Source: Bacteroidales bacterium (GTDB lineage Bacteria; Bacteroidota; Bacteroidia; Bacteroidales; P3). Taken from it: a DNA stretch of 9,459 bases. The DNA lies in contig JALNVJ010000047.1 of assembly GCA_023227645.1 (NCBI GenBank), forward strand, positions 1-9,459. Direction: 5' to 3'. The notes under the pieces are model-generated. The model saw nothing but the letters and a program-made list of their open reading frames with translations, did no database searches and had not been told where the DNA came from. Positions 1 through 5,512 of the stretch are shown here, in pieces (position 1 is the stretch's first letter; the number at the start of each line of letters is the position of its first letter). The translations under genes and the position numbers were made by a program.

Positions 1-930
1 TTACAATGTGTTCAAAAAGGAGATCATATAGTTGCTTCAAGGACTGTATACGGTGGATCATTTGCTTTCTTAAATAACTATGTAGAAAGATTTGGCATTG
101 AGGTTACTTTTGTTGACACAACCAATCTTGAACAAGTTAAATCAGCTGTTAAACCTAACACTAAGGTAATTTATACTGAAACAATGTCTAATCCTCTACT
201 TAGAATTTCTAATGTAGGTGAGTTAAGAAAAATAGCTGATGGAGCTGGAGCAAAACTTATTATTGACAATACTTTTACTCCAATGGTTTTCTCTCCTTAT
301 GTTTTAGGAGCTCATGTTGTTGTTTATTCAATGACTAAGTTTATTAACGGAAAAAATGACTGTGTTGCTGGTGCAATTTGTGCTGACTCAGACTTTATCA
401 ATTCATTAATTGATGTTAATAATGGTACAGCAATGCTATTAGGACCAGTTTTAGATAGTTTCCGCTCAACTTCAATTCTTAAAAACTTATACGATCTACA
501 TATTCGTATGCAAAAACATGGCCAAAACGCTTTGTATTTAGCAAAGAGATTTAATGATATTGGAATTAAGGCTAATTATCCAGGATTAGAACAACACCAA
601 GACTATAAATTAATGGTTGACCAAATGAATAAAGGCTTTGGGTTTGGAGGTATGATATCAATCGACCTTGGAACAGCAGAAAAAGCTAATGAATTTATGG
701 AAATTATGCAAGATAAGGGAGTTGGATACTTAGCAGTATCTCTAGGATATTTCCGTACTCTATTCTCTTGCTCAGGAAAATCAACATCTTCAGAAGTTCC
801 AAAGGAAATTCAAGATGAAATGGGAATGAGCGAAGGTTTAGTTCGTTATTCTGTAGGTCTTGACAATGACATGGAAGCTACATTTGAAGTAATTCAATCT
901 TCACTTAGAGAAATGAAATTTATTAAATAA
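1..930 (+). CDS. PLP-dependent Cys/Met-metabolism enzyme (methionine gamma-lyase / O-acetylhomoserine sulfhydrylase type), 5'-truncated by window edge
   Basis: The frame is open from the first base to the TAA at 928-930, giving 309 residues. An ATG at 184 is internal: the 61 codons before it continue the same fold (GDHIVASRTVYGG, then TKVIYTETMSNP), so the gene begins before the window and roughly 100 N-terminal residues are missing. Family features, numbered from the window's first codon: the TETMSNP segment (counterpart of the ESPxNP motif), the PLP-binding Asp in IIDNTF (about residue 89), the Schiff-base lysine in YSMTK (codon 337-339, residue 113), and the C-terminal GLVRYSVGLDN with the conserved substrate-carboxylate Arg. 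The enzyme should act on sulfur amino acids or O-acylhomoserine in the cytosol. The N-terminal substrate-specificity region is absent, so lyase and sulfhydrylase cannot be separated. The segment FRTLFSCSGKSTSSEVP differs from the common SLGGxETL...PASMTH form, which argues against assigning a specific EC number. Confidence 0.88.
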   Translation, partial: LQCVQKGDHIVASRTVYGGSFAFLNNYVERFGIEVTFVDTTNLEQVKSAVKPNTKVIYTETMSNPLLRISNVGELRKIADGAGAKLIIDNTFTPMVFSPYVLGAHVVVYSMTKFINGKNDCVAGAICADSDFINSLIDVNNGTAMLLGPVLDSFRSTSILKNLYDLHIRMQKHGQNALYLAKRFNDIGIKANYPGLEQHQDYKLMVDQMNKGFGFGGMISIDLGTAEKANEFMEIMQDKGVGYLAVSLGYFRTLFSCSGKSTSSEVPKEIQDEMGMSEGLVRYSVGLDNDMEATFEVIQSSLREMKFIK

Positions 931-957
931 GATTTGAATTTTAATTTCAATCACATT

Positions 958-994
958 ATCCCTATTCATTTAATTATGGATAGGGATTTTTCTT
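958..994 (+). terminator. Intrinsic terminator of the PLP-enzyme gene
   Basis: Arm 958-969 (ATCCCTATTCAT) pairs with 976-987 (ATGGATAGGGAT) over 12 bp with one G-U pair. The loop is 6 nt (TTAATT), and a TTTTTCTTT-type tract follows directly. It lies 28 bp after the stop codon. Confidence 0.85.
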
Positions 995-1050
995 TAAAGT
1001 AATATTATAATAAGAAGAATAAATTTACTAAGTCTTGATATAAATTTCTG

Positions 1051-1058
1051 AATCTTTG
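1051..1058 (+). promoter_or_regulatory. Possible -7 box just before the second hairpin (weak)
   Basis: AATCTTTG matches 7 of 8 positions of the Bacteroidota -7 consensus TAnnTTTG. No convincing TTTG -33 box lies 17-21 bp upstream; the nearest T-rich match at 1024-1027 is 23 bp away. If used, transcription would begin near 1065 and run almost at once into the terminator hairpin, giving an RNA of about 50 nt. This is a low-confidence reading. Confidence 0.2.
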
Positions 1059-1070
1059 TTTCAGAGTGCA

Positions 1071-1115
1071 AATGATGCACATCTTTCGGTGTGAAAGATG
1101 TGCATCATTTTTTTT
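1071..1115 (+). terminator. Second strong intrinsic terminator, perfect 17-bp stem
   Basis: Arm 1071-1087 (AATGATGCACATCTTTC) is the exact reverse complement of 1093-1109. The loop is 5 nt (GGTGT), and eight T residues occupy 1108-1115. It stands about 80 bp beyond the first terminator with no gene between them. The short inverted repeat GTGCA (1066-1070) / TGCAC (1076-1080) overlaps the left arm and offers a small alternative stem. Confidence 0.85.
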
Positions 1116-1397
1116 AGTGAAAATTTAATGTGAATTTTTGAATATAACCTCCAAGAATCTAATCTTATCAAGATTATAATGCAATATACGAAATATTCTG
1201 CACTAAAACAAGATTGTTAGTTATAATATATTTTTTTAATCTTCAATTTGCAAATTTGCTTTAAGTATTATCTGATAATATTTTTTTTGTGTAATTAATT
1301 TATCTAATAATTTGGATGCTATGTCTTTATTATTCAGTAATATAATAATAAATCATATTTTCTTATTATTTTATTATGAAAAATTTACACTAATTTC
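1116..1397. other. AT-rich gene-free spacer
   Basis: No coding frame of credible length is visible on either strand, and I see no tRNA or recognised RNA element. It holds a 12-bp perfect palindrome AATTTGCAAATT at 1245-1256, overlapping a 10-bp one, GCAAATTTGC, at 1250-1259. An A/T-only inverted repeat (TTATTATT 1327-1334, AATAATAA 1344-1351) is also present. In DNA this AT-rich such repeats may arise by chance. Any regulatory role for the downstream operon would be a guess. Confidence 0.5.
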
Positions 1398-1429
1398 CTT
1401 GACTTTATGAACATAAGTTCGTAACTTTG
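1398..1429 (+). promoter_or_regulatory. Promoter of the ORP-like operon with an internal dyad
   Basis: TAACTTTG at 1422-1429 is a full match to the Bacteroidota -7 consensus TAnnTTTG. CTTG at 1398-1401 serves as the -33 box with a 20-bp spacer. Transcription would start near 1436, giving a leader of about 20 nt before the ATG at 1456. The spacer contains the inverted repeat GAAC-ATAA-GTTC (1409-1420), placed so that a bound repressor would block the polymerase. The first gene of the operon encodes a predicted DNA-binding protein, so self-regulation at this dyad is plausible but inferred. Confidence 0.7.
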
Positions 1430-1455
1430 CAAAATAATTTATACATAATATAGTA

Positions 1456-1962
1456 ATGTCAAGACCCAAAAAAATAAGAAGAATGACAAGTATACCTACG
1501 GTTTCTGGTTATAAACCTTATGGTGAAAATGCAAGAAGAGGAGAGAAAAATGCTATTTTTCTATTGTTGGAGGAGTATGAAGCTCTTAAGTTAAATGATT
1601 ATGAAAATCGTATTCAATGTGAAGCAGCTCAGATAATGCAAGTGTCTCGACCAACTTATACTCGTATCTATATGTCAGCTAGGCAAAAGATAGCAACCGC
1701 ATTTGTTGAAGGAAGACAATTAATCATTGAAGGTGGGAAGGTAGAATATTCTAAAGGATGGTTTTTGTGTAATGATTGCGCGTGTTTATTCGATAAAATG
1801 GAAAAAGATGAATTGATATGTCCATTATGTAAGAGTAAAAACCTTGAGGAATATTTTTATGACTTATTTATGGAAGAGGCTTCAGAGAACGAAAATCAAG
1901 ATATTGAATGCGGAAGGATGAAATGTAGGAATAGGGGACATAATAATAGAAATGATATTTAA
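1456..1962 (+). CDS. DUF134 (UPF0251) family HTH / zinc-ribbon protein, likely regulator of the operon
   Basis: The 168-residue protein opens with SRPKKIRRM followed by a short P/Y/G segment (residues 14-23), the pattern of the DUF134 family (usually MxRPRKxRR). Residues 34-47 (IFLLLEEYEALKL) and 53-82 form the sigma-region-4-like helix-turn-helix, with the recognition part in VSRPTYTRIYMSARQKI. A zinc ribbon follows: C105-x2-C108 and C122-x2-C125. The acidic tail carries two further cysteines (C152, C157) and a basic, Asn-rich end. Members of this family are repeatedly found beside NifX-like and ferredoxin-MinD genes, as here. The protein is cytosolic and probably binds DNA, perhaps at the dyad inside the promoter about 40 bp upstream. 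No Shine-Dalgarno sequence precedes the ATG, as is usual in Bacteroidota. Family membership is confident; the regulatory role is inferred. Confidence 0.85.
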   Translation: MSRPKKIRRMTSIPTVSGYKPYGENARRGEKNAIFLLLEEYEALKLNDYENRIQCEAAQIMQVSRPTYTRIYMSARQKIATAFVEGRQLIIEGGKVEYSKGWFLCNDCACLFDKMEKDELICPLCKSKNLEEYFYDLFMEEASENENQDIECGRMKCRNRGHNNRNDI

Positions 1963-1983
1963 ACAATTAAAAATAAATAATAT

Positions 1984-2298
1984 ATGAAAGTAGCAATAAC
2001 AAGTAGAGAAAATTCAATTGATAGTATTATTGACTCACGTTTTGGACGTTGTGCTTATTTTGCAATTTACGATACCGAAACAAAGGAAACAGAATTTGTT
2101 AAGAATCCGAATAAGGAAGCAAACGAAGGAGCAGGTCCAGCATCTGTAAAGTTTATTGCTTCTTATAGGGTTGAGAAAGCAGTTTCTGGAGAATTTGGAT
2201 TTAAGATAAAATCATTAATGAATGAAGTAAACATTCAGATGATTGTTATCCAAGAAGAAAAGACAATTAAAGAAATTGTCGATTTGTTAAATAAATAA
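1984..2298 (+). CDS. NifX/NafY-like metal-sulfur-cluster carrier (ORP-type protein 1)
   Basis: The 104-residue protein has the dinitrogenase Fe-Mo-cofactor-binding fold of the NifX/NafY/ORP superfamily (PF02579 type). It shows an initial beta strand MKVAITS, the signature SRFGRCAYFAIYD (residues 18-30), then NPNKEANEGAGPASVKFI (residues 41-58). The length is typical of stand-alone members. In related proteins a G-rich G-x-x-G-P/A turn follows the central strand; here it reads SGEFGFKIKSL (residues 68-78), so the second half has diverged. In Desulfovibrio ORP, a relative, such a protein holds a Mo-Cu-sulfide cluster by non-covalent contacts. It starts 21 bp after the DUF134 gene and ends 8 bp before the next. 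No nif structural gene is present, so nitrogenase work is unlikely. The bound metal is unknown. Confidence 0.87.
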   Translation: MKVAITSRENSIDSIIDSRFGRCAYFAIYDTETKETEFVKNPNKEANEGAGPASVKFIASYRVEKAVSGEFGFKIKSLMNEVNIQMIVIQEEKTIKEIVDLLNK

Positions 2299-2306
2299 TT
2301 AATAAT

Positions 2307-2495
2307 ATGCCAAGAAGAGATGGAACAGGCCCACAGGGTCAAGGAAGCGGTACTGGCCGAGGAATGGGCATTTGTAAATCAAATGTAGATTCAAATCCAG
2401 AAACACAAACATTAAATAACCGTTTTGGCAGACGAAATGCTTGCCAAGGCAAAGGAAGAGGAAATCGAGGACAAAACCAAGGTTTTAATAATTAA
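2307..2495 (+). CDS. Small Gly-rich DUF5320-like protein
   Basis: The 62-residue protein begins MPRRDGTGPQGQGSGTGRGM, the recognisable opening of DUF5320 family proteins (commonly MPRGDGTGP...GRGxGYC). It has 14 glycines, many Asn, Gln and Arg residues, and only two cysteines (C23 in GMGIC, C46). The C-terminal half is a second basic Gly/Asn/Gln stretch. It has no signal peptide or membrane segment and is probably largely disordered. The gene sits between the two NifX-like genes, 8 bp after the first. Such short proteins commonly accompany NifX, DUF134 and ferredoxin-MinD genes in anaerobes; their function is unknown. Short length and low complexity make it easy to miss, but conserved family opening, position and operon spacing support it as a real gene. 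Confidence 0.8.
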   Translation: MPRRDGTGPQGQGSGTGRGMGICKSNVDSNPETQTLNNRFGRRNACQGKGRGNRGQNQGFNN

Positions 2496-2502
2496 TTAAA
2501 TT

Positions 2503-2537
2503 AAGCGATAAGCTTATGAAATATAGTTCTATCGCTT
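2503..2537 (+). promoter_or_regulatory. Intra-operon hairpin between the DUF5320-like and second NifX-like genes
   Basis: AAGCGATA (2503-2510) pairs perfectly with TATCGCTT (2530-2537). With C2529 bulged, four further pairs can form between AGCT (2511-2514) and AGTT (2525-2528), one of them G-U. A short TTTTAAAATTT stretch follows. It could act as a partial terminator, a processing site or an mRNA-stabilising hairpin that sets different levels for genes on either side. The 67-bp gap it occupies is the largest inside the operon. Confidence 0.5.
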
Positions 2538-2562
2538 TTAAAATTTAGCTTATAATAATTAT

Positions 2563-2901
2563 ATGAAAAAACGTATTGCAATACCAACAGAGAGTGGTGT
2601 TTTATGTTCACATTTTGGACATTGTGAATCTTTTTATATCGCAGATGTAGAAGATAATAAAATCATATCTAGTAGTTTCGTAACTCCTCCTGCACACGAG
2701 CCAGGTTTATATCCAGCATGGATTAAACAGCAAGGAGTAAATGAAGTTATATGTGGTGGAATAGGAGAACAAGCAAAAGTTCTTTTTGCTGCACAAAGCA
2801 TTACACTATATATAGGTGCAGATATGAAAGATCCTGAAAAATTAATTCAAGACCATTTAAACAATTCTTTGAAAACTGGTCAAAATGCTTGTAATCACTA
2901 A
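2563..2901 (+). CDS. NifX/NafY-like metal-sulfur-cluster carrier (ORP-type protein 2)
   Basis: The 112-residue protein belongs to the same superfamily as the product of 1984-2298 but to a distinct branch. It has MKKRIAIPTESGVLCSHFGHCESFYIADV (C15, H17, C21), the PPAHEPG loop (residues 42-48), and an intact glycine turn VICGGIGEQAKVLFAAQ (residues 62-78). It ends with a Cys/His tail, CNH (C110, H112). The Cys and His residues around the first loop and at the C terminus are possible metal ligands. The branch with the P-P-x-H-E-P-G loop is usually found next to ferredoxin-MinD ATPases. Its stop codon overlaps the start of the following ATPase gene by one base (TAATG), implying translational coupling and joint action. 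The role as carrier or scaffold of a metal-sulfur cofactor is inferred from the family. Confidence 0.88.
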   Translation: MKKRIAIPTESGVLCSHFGHCESFYIADVEDNKIISSSFVTPPAHEPGLYPAWIKQQGVNEVICGGIGEQAKVLFAAQSITLYIGADMKDPEKLIQDHLNNSLKTGQNACNH

Positions 2902-3770
2902 TGAATATAGCTATTGCAAGTGGTAAGGGAGGTACAGGAAAAACCTTTGTTTCTACTAATCTCTTTAAAACCTTTCAATCTTTAGGTCATTCAGCTTTGC
3001 TTGTTGATTGCGATGTTGAATGTCCTAATTCTTTATTGTTTTTTGATTTAAAGAAGTTATCTGATACAATAGTAAAAGAATATAGACCCATTATTGATAC
3101 TAATAAGTGTGTGTATTGTGGTTTATGTTATGAGTATTGTGAGTATAATGCAATATTTTATGTGCCAGAACTAAAACAAATCAAACTTTTAGATAATTTA
3201 TGCCATGGATGCAAGGCCTGTACCGTTGCTTGCAAACATGGTGCGATAGAGAATTCTAGCACTGAAATAGGGCAAGTTTCATTCTTTGTTGATTCAGAAA
3301 AACATATTTTTTTAGAAGGTAGATTGAAAGAGGGAAAGATTGCTTCAATCCCAATTATTAAGTCAACTATTAAAGAGGCTTTATCATTATCTTCTGATTT
3401 TGTTCTAATTGATTCTTCTCCAGGAACCTCATGCCCATTTATTCAAACTGCAGTTCGTTCAGATTATATTGTTTTAGTAACTGAACCAACTCCCTTTGGA
3501 TTAAGTGATTTGAAGCAAGCTGTTGAGACCTTAGATTCTATAAATAAAAATTATGGGGTGATTATTAATAGGTCTGGAATTGGAAATATTGAAGTATATG
3601 ATTACTTAGAAAAGAATAAAATACCAATTATTGCTGAAATACCATTTTCAAAGGAAATAGCTCGTTATTACTCTGAGGGTAAATTAGCTGTTTCTTATTT
3701 AAGTGAAATAAAGGAATTGTTTGAAGAAATATCTAATAAAATTATAAAAAATGGAAATAGCATTTCTTAG
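2901..3770 (+). CDS. MinD/ParA-type ATPase with inserted 2x[4Fe-4S] ferredoxin domain (first of a pair)
   Basis: The 289-residue cytosolic protein has the deviant Walker A motif GKGGTGKT (residues 8-15, signature K9), the A' motif VDCDVE (35-40), and switch II LIDSSPGTSCP (D171). Between them lies a ferredoxin insert with two complete cluster motifs: C70-x2-C73-x2-C76-x3-C80 and C101-x2-C104-x2-C107-x3-C111. Neither ends in the usual CP. After the insert the sequence reads EGRLKEGKIASIPII (residues 139-153), the variant form in this paralogous pair, in place of the GEENSG signature seen in its partner. The common PPG of switch II is SPG here. The start overlaps the preceding stop by one base, and its end overlaps the next gene by 20 bp. 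Known relatives lie in ORP operons of Desulfovibrio and in many anaerobes. A heterodimer with the next gene product is likely; ATP-driven cofactor handling is inferred. Confidence 0.88.
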   Translation: MNIAIASGKGGTGKTFVSTNLFKTFQSLGHSALLVDCDVECPNSLLFFDLKKLSDTIVKEYRPIIDTNKCVYCGLCYEYCEYNAIFYVPELKQIKLLDNLCHGCKACTVACKHGAIENSSTEIGQVSFFVDSEKHIFLEGRLKEGKIASIPIIKSTIKEALSLSSDFVLIDSSPGTSCPFIQTAVRSDYIVLVTEPTPFGLSDLKQAVETLDSINKNYGVIINRSGIGNIEVYDYLEKNKIPIIAEIPFSKEIARYYSEGKLAVSYLSEIKELFEEISNKIIKNGNSIS

Positions 3771-4614
3771 TGGTAAGGGAGGAACAGGAAAGTCCTCAAT
3801 TTGTTCTGCATTTATTTCTTTAGCCAAAAATGTAATTGCTGTTGATTGTGATGTTGATGCAGCCAATCTCTATTTAATTTTTCCACCAGAGAACACCATA
3901 GAAACAAGTTATATATCTGGAAAGAATGCGATTATTCATCAGGACAAATGTATTGAATGTGGACTTTGTAAGGAATTATGCCAGTTTGATGCAATAAATA
4001 TTATAGAAGGAAAGTTTGAAATAGATCCAGTTTCTTGTGATGGATGTGCTCTTTGTTTTAGGCAATGTCCATCTGAGGCAATAGAAATGATTGACTCGGA
4101 TAATAGTAAACTTTTTTTTGGTGATTTTCGTAATGGTTCTATAATTTATGGTAGATTATCACCTGGGGAAGAAAATTCAGGTAAGTTTATTAATGTTGTG
4201 AGAACTCTAGCCAAAGAAAAATCAAAAGAACTGGGAATAGAGAATATAATTATTGATGGTCCTCCTGGGATTGGATGTCCTTTTATGTCAACAATAACAG
4301 GAGTAGATAAGGTGATAATAGTTACCGAACCTTCAATGTCTGGTCTCTTTGATTTGAAAAGAACAATCGATGTTGCCAAAAGTATTATGCAGGAGATTTA
4401 TGTTATAATAAATAAATACGATTTAAATCTTGAGGTTACAAATCAAATTAAAGAATATTGCTTAGAAATGAATATTAAAATTGTTGCTTGTTTACCTTTC
4501 GATAAAGAAATTGTAGATGCAATGATAAATAGTAAAACAATAATTGAATATAATTATGATTCTGATATATCTAAAAGAATAAAAGAAGCTTATCAGATTG
4601 TTTTTAAAAGTTAA
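3751..4614 (+). CDS. MinD/ParA-type ATPase with inserted 2x[4Fe-4S] ferredoxin domain (second of a pair)
   Basis: The 287-residue protein has Walker A GKGGTGKS (8-15), A' VDCDVDAAN (31-39), and switch II IIDGPPGIGCP (D169). The ferredoxin insert is C67-x2-C70-x2-C73-x3-C77 and C96-x2-C99-x2-C102-x3-C106-P. Behind it is the canonical GRLSPGEENSGKFIN block (134-148) of this family, which its upstream paralogue lacks. The ATG lies 20 bp inside the end of the upstream gene in another frame, so the two are almost certainly translated together and in similar amounts. The pairing of one canonical and one variant member matches the gene pairs seen in ORP loci. The protein is cytosolic and should bind ATP and two [4Fe-4S] clusters; electron or metal transfer linked to ATP hydrolysis is the likely activity but is not shown by sequence. 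Confidence 0.9.
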   Translation: MEIAFLSGKGGTGKSSICSAFISLAKNVIAVDCDVDAANLYLIFPPENTIETSYISGKNAIIHQDKCIECGLCKELCQFDAINIIEGKFEIDPVSCDGCALCFRQCPSEAIEMIDSDNSKLFFGDFRNGSIIYGRLSPGEENSGKFINVVRTLAKEKSKELGIENIIIDGPPGIGCPFMSTITGVDKVIIVTEPSMSGLFDLKRTIDVAKSIMQEIYVIINKYDLNLEVTNQIKEYCLEMNIKIVACLPFDKEIVDAMINSKTIIEYNYDSDISKRIKEAYQIVFKS

Positions 4615-4626
4615 TTAATTTAAAAT

Positions 4627-5412
4627 ATGGAAAAAATAGAGTTAAAATCAATCAAAAACATTATTGTCGTTGCCTCTGGAAAAGGAGGAGTTGGTAAATC
4701 AACTGTTTCGGCAAATCTTGCTTTAGGGTTAAGCAGAAAAGGGCTTAAAGTAGGCTTAGTAGATGCAGATATTTACGGACCTTCAGTTCCTGCAATGTTT
4801 GGTCTTGGAATGCAAGATGTTGCACAATTTGAAGAGGAAGGAAAAACCAGAATTCTTCCTGTTGAAAAGTTTGGAATAAAACTAATGTCTTTAGGTTTTC
4901 TTGTCCCTGCTGAAAAAGCAATTGTTTGGAGAGGCCCATTGGCTGCAAATGCGGTTAAACAGCTATTTACGGATGTTGTTTGGGGTGAGTTAGATTATCT
5001 AATTATTGACTTTCCTCCCGGAACAGGTGATGTCCATTTGACAACTATTCAAGATGTTAGAGTTGATGGTGCTATTATTGTAACCACACCTCAAACTATA
5101 GCTGTTAATGATGCGAGGAAGAGTGCTGAAATGTTAACCAATGAAGCCCTAGCAATACCATTTATTGGAGTTGTTGAGAATATGTCGTGGTTTACTCCGC
5201 TAAATCATCCTGAAGAAAAGTATTATATATTTGGTAAGGATGGAGGAAAAATTATTGCTCAAGAGTTTTATACTACATTACTAACTCAACTACCTCTAAT
5301 TCAGGATGCTTTTGTTGATGGCAAACTAAACTTATATATGAGTGATTCAACTCCTATGAAAGCTTTGTTTGACGATCTTGCAGATAAACTTATTGAGAAA
5401 ACTAAAAAATAA
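4627..5412 (+). CDS. Mrp/NBP35 (ApbC-like) P-loop ATPase, cysteine-free and without the DUF59 domain
   Basis: The 261-residue protein has Walker A SGKGGVGKST (17-26), DADIYGPSVP (46-55), VWRGPLAANAVKQL (100-113), switch II LIIDFPPGTGDVHL (125-138) and GVVENMSWF (181-189), all hallmarks of Mrp/NBP35. Housekeeping Mrp in Bacteroidota is about 350-370 residues, with an N-terminal MIP18/DUF59 domain that is missing here; the protein starts directly at the ATPase core. After ENMSWF, where most Mrp proteins place the CxxC that holds a bridging [4Fe-4S] cluster, the sequence is TPLNHPEEKYYIFGKDGG. No cysteine occurs anywhere in the protein. It follows the second ferredoxin-ATPase by 12 bp and is the last gene of the operon before the terminator. 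Its role with the NifX-like carriers is inferred; it cannot act as a cysteine-ligated Fe-S scaffold by itself. Confidence 0.9.
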   Translation: MEKIELKSIKNIIVVASGKGGVGKSTVSANLALGLSRKGLKVGLVDADIYGPSVPAMFGLGMQDVAQFEEEGKTRILPVEKFGIKLMSLGFLVPAEKAIVWRGPLAANAVKQLFTDVVWGELDYLIIDFPPGTGDVHLTTIQDVRVDGAIIVTTPQTIAVNDARKSAEMLTNEALAIPFIGVVENMSWFTPLNHPEEKYYIFGKDGGKIIAQEFYTTLLTQLPLIQDAFVDGKLNLYMSDSTPMKALFDDLADKLIEKTKK

Positions 5413-5425
5413 CATTTAAAATAAT

Positions 5426-5512
5426 TATCCTTTCTTATGGATATGCAGAAAGTAAAATATATACTACCACTAAGTATTTTTTTTATAAATATAAGAAAGG
5501 ATATTTTTTTTT
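5426..5512 (+). terminator. Long-loop intrinsic terminator closing the ORP-like operon
   Basis: TATCCTTTCTTAT (5426-5438) is the exact reverse complement of 5491-5503. Nine T residues follow at 5504-5512. The 52-nt interior contains a smaller nested stem, ATACT (5461-5465) with AGTAT (5473-5477). The structure begins 13 bp after the mrp-like stop codon. Confidence 0.75.

Noticed and set aside
184..930. ATG at 184 as the true start of the first gene
   Set aside because: The frame is open upstream to base 1 and the extra 61 residues continue the same PLP-enzyme fold, so the gene simply enters from outside the window.
4146..4379. Open frame on the minus strand within the second ferredoxin-MinD gene
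   Set aside because: It is wholly antisense to a well-supported gene and shows no motif or independent start signal.
1984..5412. Reading the NifX-like genes as part of a nitrogen-fixation cluster
   Set aside because: No nifH, nifD, nifK, nifB or nifE/N gene is present, and the partner set matches ORP-type loci instead.
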